A program made the position numbers and the translations under genes. Shown here one piece after another: positions 1 to 10,723 of a DNA stretch of 64,000 bases. This DNA is from Physcia stellaris (lineage: Eukaryota > Ascomycota > Lecanoromycetes > Caliciales > Physciaceae): assembly GCA_018902385.1 (NCBI GenBank), contig JABSSW010000013.1, positions 682,001 through 746,000 of the forward strand, written 5' to 3'. The notes under the pieces are model-generated. The model made no database searches, had not been told where the DNA came from, and was given only the letters and a program-made list of their open reading frames with translations. The first letter of the stretch is position 1; each line of letters begins with the position of its first letter.

Positions 1-1149
1 AAGCGATTGAGCGTCGTTCGACTCGTTCTTCGTCTGGCTCAGCTGCAAAGCTTTGACGGGGCTGTTCTCCGTTGGCTTCCGTTTTCGCTTTCCTCCCGCC
101 TTAGGTGTCTCTGGTTTAGATCTTAGGGCTAATCTTGATGGAGACTGGACTTGAATCTCGTCATTACTGAAGCCATCGCCGAAAGAGTCCGATTTTGCCT
201 TCTTCGGCGTCGTAGCAACATTCTCCTTGCCAGTCGCCTTTGAAACTCCACTCTTCCCTCCACTCTTTGCATTCCTTTGCAGGCCCCTGCGCTGCTCGGC
301 TTCCCGTGCAAGATCATTCTCAATGAAGGCCTTGTCTGTGGAGATTTTCTGCAATTCAGCCTTGTACCTTTGCATTTCAGCATTGTACCTTGCTTGCTCG
401 TCTGCCCTTAACTTGCGCTCCTGCTCTAGCCGCTTCTCTTCTTCTTGCTTTTCCTTCAATCTATTTGCCCGAACAATTGCTATCTCGCCGGTCTTGGAAA
501 AGGCTTCTGTTTTGGCAGCATCATACTCTCGTTTCAACCTTTCATTTTCCCGAGCCAACTCGTCAAGCTTAGCCTGTAAAACAGTTGGATTATCGACTGC
601 AGGGACCGCTGGTTCGCTGGGTACCTGAATCTCTTGGGATAAAGGTATTTCTCGGCCGTAGACCACTTTTTGAGCGGATGTACCGAAGCCATTAGGTTTT
701 GTTGCGATTTGTTGACTGGCATATTGCGATTGTTGATGGTACGGCGGCTTCGGCGGGGAATTGGCATAATGCTGATATCTCCGAACCGCCGTCGGGGCGT
801 TCTCTACGAGCGACTTCTGCGCGTTGACATGACTTTGTAGAAAACTTGGCTGTTCTGCAGCGGCATCAAATATCTCTCCGTCTAGCATCTCATCGTCGAA
901 GTCCCCATAGTCAGAAGATGGCAGCTTCTGAGTGCCATAACTATCTAGAGACAGTCTTTCAAGACCCCCTAGATTCGCATTGATAGCTGAGGGCATAGAT
1001 CGCTTCGCTAGAGGTAACTGTGGCTGCTGAAAGGCAGGCGGTTGCTGTGTAGATCGGATGGCATCTTGTTGAAGCTCCTGGAAGGCATGGACGGGCAAGG
1101 CGTCGAGATCGTCGTCGGAATATCCGTCGTCTTCTTCGATTCCGTCCAT
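1..1149 (-). CDS. uvsD: Rad26/UvsD/ATRIP-like DNA-damage checkpoint protein (C-terminus outside window)
   Basis: A reading frame of 383 codons stays open from the ATG at 1149 to the window edge, so the gene is truncated here. The N-terminus is an acidic patch (about residues 4-16, EEDDGYSDDDLDALP) followed by helix-forming residues AFQELQQDAIRSTQ, the arrangement I associate with fungal Rad26/UvsD proteins. A charged coiled coil rich in E, K and R spans roughly residues 195-300, and a basic Ser/Pro/Lys linker follows. In the known family (ATRIP, Lcd1/Ddc2, Rad26) this coiled coil dimerises the partner that carries ATR/Mec1 kinase to RPA-coated DNA in the nucleus. The HEAT-like C-terminus that would confirm this lies beyond the window. 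It diverges from the CDP-diacylglycerol synthase gene. Any coiled-coil nuclear protein would be an alternative. Confidence 0.68.
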   Translation of the reverse strand, partial: MDGIEEDDGYSDDDLDALPVHAFQELQQDAIRSTQQPPAFQQPQLPLAKRSMPSAINANLGGLERLSLDSYGTQKLPSSDYGDFDDEMLDGEIFDAAAEQPSFLQSHVNAQKSLVENAPTAVRRYQHYANSPPKPPYHQQSQYASQQIATKPNGFGTSAQKVVYGREIPLSQEIQVPSEPAVPAVDNPTVLQAKLDELARENERLKREYDAAKTEAFSKTGEIAIVRANRLKEKQEEEKRLEQERKLRADEQARYNAEMQRYKAELQKISTDKAFIENDLAREAEQRRGLQRNAKSGGKSGVSKATGKENVATTPKKAKSDSFGDGFSNDEIQVQSPSRLALRSKPETPKAGGKRKRKPTENSPVKALQLSQTKNESNDAQSL

Positions 1150-1650
1150 TGTCTTCCATGTATACCTTCATGGGGCCAGAAGATGGTCAAGATCTTGGGG
1201 GAGTAAGAAAGCATAGGAAATGTGCTTCAACATGGACTCTCGTTTCAAGTGTTTACAGCGGGAGCGGCTTCTCCCGGCCCGGAAGATCGTCGCCCCGCTG
1301 ATAGGGCTGAAATCGGACCCCGAATTGATGATTTTCCGCAGCCTGATCCTGTGAAGAACTATGATACTCAGCTGGAAGTCGTCGCTATCCTGAGGGCTGC
1401 TGGCTTTCCTTCTGAATTGAAGCTTATTGTACTCCGGAGAACTCAACACTTTGTTCTGGCAGTCAGCAGACACCGCGCCCACAAACACGACCTCCCAGCT
1501 GACTTTCACGTGCCATTCCGCACACACCCATCATCGCCAGCACATTACCCACAGCTACTCTAGCAGTCCAGCCCCAAGTCTGTTACACCTCAAGTAGGCT
1601 AGAAACCACGAGTGCCCTGTTCCTGAAGCTCCGGGTGAAGAGCCATCGCC
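1150..1650. promoter_or_regulatory. Shared divergent promoter region
   Basis: About 500 bases separate the start codons of the checkpoint gene and the CDP-diacylglycerol synthase gene. Opposed short frames cross the stretch but have no recognisable domain. It must contain both promoters and 5' leaders; I see no specific site that decides regulation. Confidence 0.5.
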
Positions 1651-3232
1651 ATGGCAAAACCACGGCGAGGCGTTCAATTCCAGCACAGAAGTAATGGCGA
1701 TGCAAACGGGAGACGACCAAGCACAATCAGTGAGGATGCGTCTGATCCTGGAAGCCCAATTGCACTTCATCCAGATGGCAAGCTCGAAGTAAGCAAAGAA
1801 GAGGTATGTCTCACTGTCATACCTCTGATTCAAGATCTCATGGCCAGAAGCTGATAAACGGACTTTCTAGAGCGAACCGCCGCAACCGTCCGACTATGAG
1901 AAGAAAAAGCAGACATTCATCACACGGACAATATGGACCCTCATAATGATAGGCGGATTCTTCGTTGCAATGTTCTCGGGGCACATTTACATCATAGGCC
2001 TCGTTACCGCCCTGCAGATTATATCGTTCAAAGAAGTCATTGGCATCGCACAAGTTCCAAGTCGGGCAAGGAATTTGCCGTTCACGAGATCACTCAATTG
2101 GTACTTTTTGGGGACAACGATGTATTTTCTGTATGGCGAGAGTGTGATATATTATTTCAAGCACATTGTGCTGGTGGACAGGGTTCTTCTGCCTTTTGCT
2201 ACACATCATCGCTTTATCAGCTTTATGCTCTACGTTTTTGGTAAGTACATATTAAGACCACTCCAGCCATGCCGCCAATGCTTAGACGGGATATAGGTTT
2301 CGTTTTCTTTGTGGGCTCCCTCCAAAAAGGCCACTACCGGTTTCAATTCACTCAGTTCGCTTGGACACACATGGCTCTATACCTGATCGTTGTCCAAGCA
2401 CATTTCATTATGAACAACATCTTCGAGGGCATGATCTGGTTCTTCCTACCTGCTTCTCTCGTCATCACCAATGACATCTTCGCTTATATCTGCGGCATCA
2501 CATTCGGCCGCACGCAACTCATCAAGCTTTCGCCGAAGAAGACAGTCGAGGGGTTCGTCGGCGCTTGGATCTTGACAATTTTCTTCGGCTTCGCCATGAC
2601 CAATATACTCATGCGCTACAAGTACTTTATTTGCCCAGTCAATGTAAGTCCCCATCTGTTTCTCCTCCTTCCTGTTCCCCAGTAGCGTCGCTTCCTACTG
2701 TCTATTTGATATGTCTAATCGACTAATACCTCATCAGGATCTCGGCGCCAACATCTTCACCGGTCTCCATTGCACCCCCAACCCAGTCTTCATCCCTCAA
2801 CCCTACACCCTCCCCTCCTTCCTCTTCTCCCTCTATCCTCACACATTCCACATCGCACCAATGCAATTCCACATCCTCGTCTTCGCAACCTTCGCCTCGC
2901 TCATCGCCCCCTTTGGCGGCTTTTTCGCCTCAGGCCTCAAACGCACCTTCAAAGTCAAGGATTTCGGCGAAAGCATCCCCGGACACGGAGGCATCACCGA
3001 TCGCATGGATTGCCAATTCATCATGGGGTTCTTTGCGTTCATGTACTACCAGAGCTTCATCGCGGTGTATAGGCAGAGTGTAGGCGGCGTCATTGAGATG
3101 GCGATTCAGGGGTTGACGGTGGAGGAGCAGGTCGATGTGGTCAGGGGATTGGCGAAGTACCTCGTGAATCAAGGACAGGTTGGGGAAAAGCTTTTGGAGT
3201 GTTTGGGTGGGGAGTTGCACTTGAAGCGGTGA
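1651..3232 (+). CDS. cds1: CDP-diacylglycerol synthase (phosphatidate cytidylyltransferase)
   Basis: The enzyme converts phosphatidate and CTP to CDP-diacylglycerol in the ER, the branch point to phosphatidylinositol, phosphatidylserine and cardiolipin. Four exons are joined by introns 1804-1870, 2241-2296 and 2644-2737, giving 454 residues, close to yeast Cds1. The family signature is intact near the C-terminus: S-x-L-K-R, four residues on K-D-F, then PGHGG-x-x-DR-x-D, encoded around 2925-3010. Seven or eight hydrophobic segments precede it, and residues 1-50 are a polar cytosolic tail. The first exon ends in GAAGAG before GTATGT, and removing the introns restores one continuous conserved frame. 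Function is secure; the only uncertainty is the exact start. Confidence 0.96.
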
Positions 3233-3520
3233 AAATCGAAAAGCCGGTGGTGAGGGAACAGATTGCATTTAATGTCTTTGTAGGGATTTGGCGTGTAGGC
3301 GTACATTTCACTTTGGTTGTGGAGCGTTCGTATATTCGGTTATGGTCTTGATGACGCCCTTTTCTTGTAGATACCCTCTGTTTTCGTCAAGATTAATTTC
3401 CATTCAGGAACGCTATGTTACCAATTTCGGATGTTTGAAGCTATTTATGCTGTTGTTCATCTAGATGCAATGGTAATCGACGAAGCCCACACATGGGCGA
3501 TGTCCAATAAGACCACAGCA

Positions 3521-3710
3521 ACTCCCATTCCAGCGAACAGAGTCTTCGATACCTTCGAGCCTATTATGGTGGAAGGGAAATACAACTCGTAAAACATAGA
3601 AAACGATTCCATGACACTCCCATTCCAGCGATCAGAGTCTCCGAAACCCTCAAGCACATTATGGAATAAGGGAAACATAACTCGTAAAACATAGCAAATG
3701 GTTCCATGAC
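3521..3710. repeat. 95-bp unit duplicated in tandem
   Basis: Both copies begin with ACTCCCATTCCAGCGA and end with TTCCATGAC. They lie at 3521-3615 and 3616-3710 and align end to end with scattered substitutions and almost no length change. Both contain the same CTCGTAAAACATAG block. Confidence 0.9.
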
Positions 3711-3905
3711 ACCCGGTCACGGAACGACGGTACTTCGGAAGTCGCGGACACGGGTTGCAGTGTTATCTTTGTTGATTTAACTGCAATAAACCTCAATCGG
3801 GGTTTCTCCACCAAAAGCGTCGAATCCCCCCAACCACCGGACACGGTTTCACGACTTTGGGATTATTGGAAGGAATGTGGCGACCGTCTATACAGCGTGA
3901 TGCCG

Positions 3906-3953
3906 TGGACCTGTTCGCCGGGGACCTGTTCGCCGGGGACCTGTTCGCCGTGG
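3906..3953. repeat. 15-bp minisatellite, three copies
   Basis: The unit GGACCTGTTCGCCGG occurs three times back to back, the last copy with one change. It is GC-rich compared with its surroundings. Confidence 0.9.
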
Positions 3954-4123
3954 ACCCTTCTAATCGATGACCTCGCAACAACAGTGCAGTTGTCTCAGGT
4001 AAAAGGCCTCGGGGTTGTGATTGCCCGATTTGGGTGCCAAAATTCGCGCCACTTTCTGCTTGTGATTAATTTCATAACCCTGAACGAGAGGTTGATGAAA
4101 CATACCTGGATCTTTCTTGTATG

Positions 4124-5686
4124 CTAGATCGGATTGGGAATTGGGGTAAAGGATCGATTACGATTTTCCGTAAACGCAGATATCTGATGGTCGTTCGATT
4201 GAAAGTATATGATGTCAGATGGAAAGAACGCCATGTCGGTTCCAGGCTCCGCAGGCGCGGGTAATGCCAGTTGTTCGATAGAGGGTGCAGCTTCTCCCAA
4301 GCCTGGAGACAACAACCTTGCTATATACCCGTCGAAATCTTGGAAGTAGGTTTCGCCATCGTGAAGACAGAGATGGGCGCTCTCGTGGACGCTTACATCA
4401 AATGGTTTACCAATTATGAAAATTAGATTACAACCATTTGCAAAGGTGTGGAAAGGCGATCCCCAGCCAACAGCAGAAATCTTACCTTGACTCCAAAGCT
4501 GTCCTCAATATTCTGCTTTATATTCTGGGGCATCCACGGCGACCCAGTGCCCGATTTCCTGCAGTTTATCGACTGTCCATAAGTCATTCGCATGTCCAGT
4601 CGTGATCTGCTCAACAGCGACCCTATAAATGCCGTTGGATTCGCCTATCGTGTAAGAATCGTTCCATAGCCCATTACCAAACGTCCATTGTAATTGATGC
4701 AATGAGCTATCATTGGATGTGTAGAACAGTTCAATGTAGCCTAAGTCTCCATGTTCGGCAAAGGAAAAGGAGTTGGCGTCCAGAGCAATCATGGAGCTAT
4801 TGGAGATTGGTATCTTGTAGCCGCCGAGGGAACCGTCTTGCCATTTCTGTGAAGTATTTGAATAGAGCTTTTCTTGTAATATCATGTTCTCGTCGAGATA
4901 GAAGAGATGAACAGTTGACACGGAGCCATCGGACGTCACCGCATTAGCCAGGGGCGTCCTACTTAGTGCATTAGATATTATATTGCGTGAGCCCCAGTCT
5001 CCTTCTTCCGGATTTGGAGACGTTAGATGCTTGACCTCGCCATCGAAATGCTGGTAGAATAGATGATAGCTCCCATCCACGGTTCCTGCATCGATTGTGG
5101 AGATGGCGGATCCATTGACAGCACCAGAATCAGATCCAGACTGACCATCGATAACAGCGGTAGATTTTGGGTCTGGACTGTGTGATGACATCCTAAAGCG
5201 CTTGTCAGCTGAAAATGTGGAAATAATACCTATTTTTAGGCGATTGGACACGTTTAAAAGGAAAAGGACTTACTGGCGATGCTTCAAAACGTGTGTCACT
5301 GTTGTTGGAATTACTACTATTATGGCAACAGTCACGGCTATACAGATAGTATATATCCAGAATTTCTTCTTTCTCCGGACGGGAGTTCCAAGACTAGGGG
5401 AATTTCCGGATTTTTCTTTGGGGTCATCATTTCGTTCTGTCGTCTCCATTTGTTCATCACCGTAACGAACTTGCGAGGTACTGCCAGCCAAATGCTCAGC
5501 AGGAGTGTGCTCGAGATTTGAGTGAGTTTGCAAGACTTTCCAGCGGTCTGCTTCATGCGATACATGTTGTAGTCCAGATTGAGTAGTATCCAACTCCAAA
5601 TCTGATGCATTCATGCTGCCTGTTGATTTTCTGAAGCCGTTATTTGGCAGATTAGAGCTCGATAGGAGTGATGGAGGAGCATCCAT
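4124..5686 (-). CDS. Membrane-anchored fucose-lectin-like protein with an in-frame TGA
   Basis: Exon 1 (5686-5274) encodes a polar cytosolic N-terminus with a GLQHV motif, then a basic stop-transfer sequence and one membrane segment (about residues 108-130). An 81-base intron (5193-5273) follows. Exon 2 encodes a beta-rich domain with repeated aromatic motifs (YHLFYQHFDG, HLFYLDEN, IELFYTSND) of the kind seen in fungal fucose-specific (AAL-type) lectins, so the protein probably shows a sugar-binding domain outside the cell. A TGA at 4505-4507 stops this frame at 366 residues. The same frame then stays open to 4124 and encodes convincing lectin sequence (LWSQGKISAVGWGSP onward, ending IPNPI). 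A 45-base intron with a GTCGCC donor could remove the TGA, but it lacks a branch site. Nonsense mutation is the simpler reading. A decayed paralogue lies next to it. Confidence 0.75.
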
Positions 5687-6469
5687 TGCGCCGAAGTGAA
5701 GTACGAAAAGCGGAGCTGTTGAAAACCATAGATATCTGGATAGGGCAGAGGGAGGAGGGATATTTATGAAAAGTGATTAACAACATACACAAATTTGGGC
5801 TGTGCTAAGAAGGTATGATATGCTGATTGAGATGTATGCTGTTTTGTACGCAAGAGGGCCGCTTAGATGCAACACTGCCTGCTGTGCTCATGCCAGCATA
5901 GGGATCGACATTGCGGTTCCCATTGATTGGAGCTTTTTTCATCCGACCGATACACAGATAGAAGATGAATTTCCGATATGACATCGTTGCGGTTTGGCCC
6001 AATCTTCAGTGCGACGTGATGGCGGAGGCAATGCGGACAAGAGTCGTGGTGTTTGGCTCTCTTGTCATGAGCTCTGCCGCGACAAGGCTAACTTGCATTG
6101 CATGTTGCACAAGCAGGAGCACCCCGCAGAAGAGATGATCCTACCCAAAACATCCAGAGCCTGGAGTATTTCCTGACTTGATACGGTGCGATTGCAGTTC
6201 TCGTGTGTAGCTGCTTGGAAGGCGAAGCATCTATCAATAAGAAGTAGGGAAATGTGTTCCTGTACTTGGAATGAATCATCAGCACATGATACTAATGAAT
6301 TTCGTTCCTCTGATTCTGTCGCAAGTTAGATAGTCAATTGCAAAACCGGCCGTCTTTTGGTGCCAAGAACTTACAGACGTTTGTTAATACCTGAATTTGA
6401 GAGGAAGGGAAAGTGATCGCTAAACTGCCTGAAAGGTCAGAGGCGGAAAGTCGTCATCCAAGATTTTAT
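5687..6469. other. Spacer between the two lectin-like genes
   Basis: No coding region is supported. It must hold the promoter of the first lectin-like gene (start at 5686) and the 3' end of the second. Confidence 0.5.
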
Positions 6470-7437
6470 TCATATTGGATTAGGCATAGGATTACAGGAT
6501 CCATGTTGGTCTAAGCCGTACCCCGAAATATGCTCGCCGCTTGTCTGATTATAGATGATATATTTGCAATAAGTATCCCCTATTTGAGTGGCCGGTACTG
6601 CAAGAGCTGGTAGTCCAAGTAGATCTGTAGACATCGAGCTCAGATCTGTGCTCATGGGCTTGCAGAAAGTCTAGTCTTATTTGCACTCTGAAATTGCATA
6701 ACTTTCTCATGGAGACTGAGAGACGTGAACAAATCAGGAGCAATATTCGACGTTTTGGGACTGATGGGAAAGCGATCAATGTTTGAACTTTGTATTTCTT
6801 GCAGTTATTGTGAAATACTGATGTAGAAGGCGTGGATTTCATCAAAGGCCACCGCGCTGTATAGAGAGGTGTTTCCGTGCATCGGAGGGCATGCTACTGG
6901 ATCAGGAGTCTCAACCCGATTCGGCGTCCTCGGATCGGTAGACGTAAGATTCTTGATTCGGGCATCGTAGTGCTGATTAGACGGGTGGTAATTATCATCA
7001 ACACGTCCAGGCTCAAGTGTTGCAATGCTTGTGCCAGCACCCGAAGCAGACGGGATCCCCGTGTCTGCATTTTTGCCAGATAAGTGCTTTGACGGAACAC
7101 TTAGCGCTGGGTTAGTCAAAAGTGATGTATGAGTGCCAATTGCATGACTTTGAGGAAGCGAAATACTGACATTTTCCTTCTTCAGAACCCGGGTAAGAAC
7201 TGTTGAGAGACCAATCACAACCACGATGAGTGCACCAACTAACGAAACTGATACTCGCCATCGTCTACTGTAAGTGCTACGATGTTTGTGATCCACATGG
7301 CCTTTTGAGGCCTCTTTGTCGTCGTCTTCTCTATTGGCTTCAAGATGTTCGTGCCCACAACTAAAATGTGGATTTGTCTCAGAGGACCATTCTAGACGAC
7401 ATGGCTCAAGCTTGGAATGGTCTTGAGAAGCCTTCAA
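6470..7437 (-). pseudogene. Decayed tandem paralogue of the lectin-like gene
   Basis: The open part (210 codons from 7437) has the same plan as its neighbour: polar N-terminus, basic run, one membrane segment (about residues 61-84, ending TRVLKK), linker, and the start of the lectin domain. NYHPSNQHYDARIKNLTS aligns with the neighbour's SYHLFYQHFDGEVKHLTS. A TAA at 6805-6807 interrupts it. The frame after the stop reads LQE, exactly in register with FYLDENMILQE of the neighbour. The C-terminal piece (LPALAVPATQIGDT... ending MPNPI) is in another frame and matches the neighbour's C-terminus, while the domain centre is missing. Nonsense change, frameshift and internal deletion together point to a pseudogene. 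A spliced short product cannot be fully excluded. Confidence 0.78.
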
Positions 7438-8225
7438 TTGTCAGTTTCAGAGGAGATGTGTTGCGATCCGGAAGCTGTCCAATCTGATTAAGCCTGAGAT
7501 GCTCAACCTATCATTTGATGATATTGAGGCTCCTTGTCCCGATGCTGACTTTGAAGGAATGTTCGCAGAACCCATAGGAAATGGACGTATCGAAAGTAAT
7601 GATATATGAGTCCATTCACCAGACTAACATGATCTCCTCACACGAGAAAGTTTTAAATACCAAGCACAAGGCTATGCTTAGGCATAATGATACATATACG
7701 GTATTACACGAACCGGACGCCGCGTAGAAGACAGAGATCTATGCGCGTGCTCTGTGTTCTCTGTGTCTGGCTCCATGGGCGGGGATCGTTCAGAGACATT
7801 CAGCAAGTGGTTGGGGAAGATACAAGAGTGCTGCATATTGAGACAAGCTCAACACAATGCTGAGGCGGAAGCATCGTATCGCTGCAAAGGTGTTTGGCTC
7901 TCTTCTGGTGGTTAAATTTCGTTCACAGCAATGAGGTCACCCTATCGGGGCATTGATGATTGTACAGGGAAAACTGCACCTTTGCTATTAGTTCAAACTC
8001 CATCTATTGGTCAGCAAGGTTACAGGACAAACCGTAGACTACATACTAGCCGTACACGACAGCGAGAGTAGTGCCGCAAGTTGGTGGACTCATCCGTGAA
8101 ATTAGGTTTCGACATCTTTGGGGTTTTGACTTGGTGGAGTATTATTATCACGTGAAAGTTTCACGTGACCATGACTGCAACTAGGCGAAACCTGCAGCGT
8201 GGAGTGAGGTAAGCACCAAGCATTC
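7438..8225. other. Intergenic region upstream of the glycosyltransferase
   Basis: It contains the glycosyltransferase promoter with an E-box palindrome (listed separately). It also holds a short open + frame to 7609, including an ATG at 7499, that I cannot assign. Confidence 0.5.
8148..8168. promoter_or_regulatory. Doubled E-box palindrome upstream of the glycosyltransferase
   Basis: Two copies of the 8-bp palindrome TCACGTGA are separated by AAGTT, so the whole 21-bp block is itself palindromic except for its centre. It lies about 57 bases before the start codon at 8226. CACGTG is the established core for bHLH factors (Cbf1-, Ino2/4- or SREBP-like). Which factor binds here is unknown. Confidence 0.7.
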
Positions 8226-10723
8226 ATGGCTTCTGCGACTTCTTTAAACCATTTAGAAGCAAGTCGGCAGCCACCCGAAGATACTCCGCCAGCTTATAAC
8301 ACAACGACAGAGTCTCGTGGCCACGGGCAGGATGGGGCGAGCACGCAAAGCTATGTTGGAAGTCTGTTCCCATCTTGATCCTCTGCGATAGAAAGAATCT
8401 CACATTGAAACTAGATGATGGCCGCGTCGAAATACGCATTGACGAGAGCGATGCGCGGATCGCCCAGCAGCTACAACAAATTCAATTGGCGGCCGATGGA
8501 GAAAGATCTGACGTCCCAGCACAAGCAGCACACAAGCCTTCAGATGTTGCTGGCAGACCTCCACCACCCTTAAACATCGTCATCCATGTTGTCGGCTCGC
8601 GAGGTGATGTTCAGCCATTCGTCGCTCTTGGCCAGGAATTGAAGAATAAACATGGACACCGTGTTCGTCTAGCCACGCATGGCACATTCAAGAAATTTGT
8701 GGAGGAAAATGGGTTAGAATTCTTCGAGATCGGCGGTGATCCGGCTGAGTTGATGGCTTTCATGGTCAAAAATCCAGGGTTGATCCCAGGGATGAAGTCG
8801 TTGAAAGAGGGTGATGTAGGCAAGAGGCGCAAGGGCATGGCTCAGATACTTGAGGGTTGCTGGAAGTCATGCGCCGATGCTGATGAGGTGGAGGGAAGTG
8901 AAAGCGATACTCCAAAAAGAAAACCCTTTGTCGCACATGCTATCATTGCAAACCCACCGAGCTTCGCACATATCCACTGCGCAGAGAAGCTGGGGATTCC
9001 GCTGCATCTGATGTTCACCATGCCTTGGTCACCAACCCATAACTTTCCACATCCACTGGCGAATATTAAATCGACAAACGCTAGTGGGAGCATGACAAAT
9101 GAATTGAGCTATACGGTTGTCGACATGATGACCTGGCAAGGACTGGGTGATATTACAAACAAATTCAGGAAAGAGACCTTGGGCCTTGGAGCAATATCTC
9201 AAGCTTCGGCGACGACTATGCTCCATCGACTGCGAATACCATATACGTATTGCTGGTCTCCAGCTTTAATTCCAAAACCCAAGGATTGGGGCCGTCACAT
9301 TTCCATCTCAGGCTTCTACTTCTTATCCCTTGCATCGGACTACCAACCGGAGCCTGAGCTTGCCGAGTTCCTAGCTTCAGGCCCTCCACCAGTTTACATC
9401 GGCTTCGGTTCGATCGTCGTTGATGACCCTAACGCCATGACCAAGCTAATATTTGAAGCCGTCAGAATGACTGGACAGCGAGCCTTGGTCTCTAAAGGCT
9501 GGGGAGGCTTCGGTGGCGACGAGTTAGGAAAACCTGAGGGTGTATTCATGCTAGGGAACTGTCCACATGATTGGCTATTTCAACATGTTTCTTGCGTTGT
9601 AGTATGTCTTTGCGATTTTCCTCCCCTGTCTCTCTCTTGTAATATGTGTCATGCCAGGATTGACGTGCTCGAGGAACATATCCTTGCCCTGTAGCTTGCC
9701 TGAAAGTAGAAAGGCTGACTGCGAATTGAGTATTAGCATCACGGCGGCGCAGGAACGACGGCAGCAGGTATCGCGCTCGGTCGACCAACGGTCATAGTCC
9801 CATTCTTCGGCGATCAGCCTTTCTGGGGCGCAATGATCGCACGTGCTGGTGCCGGACCGTCACCAATCCCTAATAAAGAGCTCACTGCCGAAGGGCTTGC
9901 AGATGCAATCCTAGAAGCTCTTAAGCCGGAAACCCTCGAGCGGGCGCAAGAACTTGGCCAACGTATCCGTGAGGAAAGAGGCTGTGAGGCAGGAGCCACC
10001 ACTTTTCATGCACAAATGAAAGTCGACCGACTTCGTTGCATGATGGCACCAAAGCGAACAGCTGTATGGCGAGTAAAGACGACTGGGTCCAAGACAGACG
10101 ATGTCAGGCTTAGCGCCTTCGCTGCAACTGTTCTGGGCAATGAAGGTATCTTGGATGTCAATCAGTTGAAGCTCTATCGTCCTTGCGAATACGCTGTCCA
10201 GGAACATGTCGTGCTCGCCAATGCGAGCGGCGCTAACCCGGTGCTCAATACATTAGGCTCTTTCGCCTCTGGTGTTATACACTGGCCAATCAATGTAGGT
10301 AAAGCGTACGCTGGTGTAGTATATCAACCGTACAAGGGCGCTATGGCAGACGGCTGGCGAGGCTTTGGTAAAGGTCTAGGCAAAGGTTTTGGTGGTCTTT
10401 TCTCAAATCGAAGGGGAATTGTAATACGGGGAACGGCGTATGGTATCCGAGGCGTGTACAACGCCATCAAGAAGCGCTTAGGCTCCGGTACACTAAGCTA
10501 CATTCTTGCTACATACTTTGCACAGGGCTTTGAGGAAGCAAGGTTATCCATGGAGGAGGAGCGTCTTGAGGTGCTCAGGCGTTGGCACGAACTAGGACCC
10601 TCTCTGAAGCGGCAGCAGAGTGGGACAAACTCCGAGGATTGGGCAAGCCTTTCGACGTTGAGTGCCGAGACAAAGAGTTCCGCGGGTTCGAAGAGTCAGC
10701 GTCACCATGAACCCGACCAATAA
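8226..10723 (+). CDS. Sterol-glucosyltransferase-like GT1/GT28 family enzyme
   Basis: These enzymes move glucose from UDP-glucose to a sterol or similar lipid. The N-terminal acceptor domain starts at LNIVIHVVGSRGDVQPFVALG, the typical Glyco_transf_28 opening. The C-terminal nucleotide-sugar domain has CPHDWLFQHVSCVV then HHGGAGTTAAG, the UDP-binding signature of the Atg26/UGT51 family. I join exons 8226-8361, 8415-9601 and 9737-10723 (769 residues). Intron 2 (GTATGT..TAG) falls exactly before HHGGAGT and is secure. Intron 1 has a weaker GTCTGT donor but a perfect CTCAC branch site, and it links TQSYVG to NDGRVEIRI in frame. The GRAM and PH domains of Atg26 are absent, so this is the shorter soluble type common in filamentous fungi. 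A basic Gly-rich region follows the catalytic part. The acceptor is not determined. Confidence 0.9.

Larger units (their letters stand above)
3233..4123. other. Convergent intergenic region with two tandem repeats
   Basis: This is the 3' space between the CDP-diacylglycerol synthase gene and the first lectin-like gene. No coding region is supported. It holds a 95-bp tandem duplication and a 15-bp triple repeat, listed separately. Confidence 0.6.

Noticed and set aside
1168-1563. Overlapping opposed frames of about 115 residues between the first two genes
   Set aside because: They are antisense to each other, have no domain or conserved composition, and lie in the divergent promoter.
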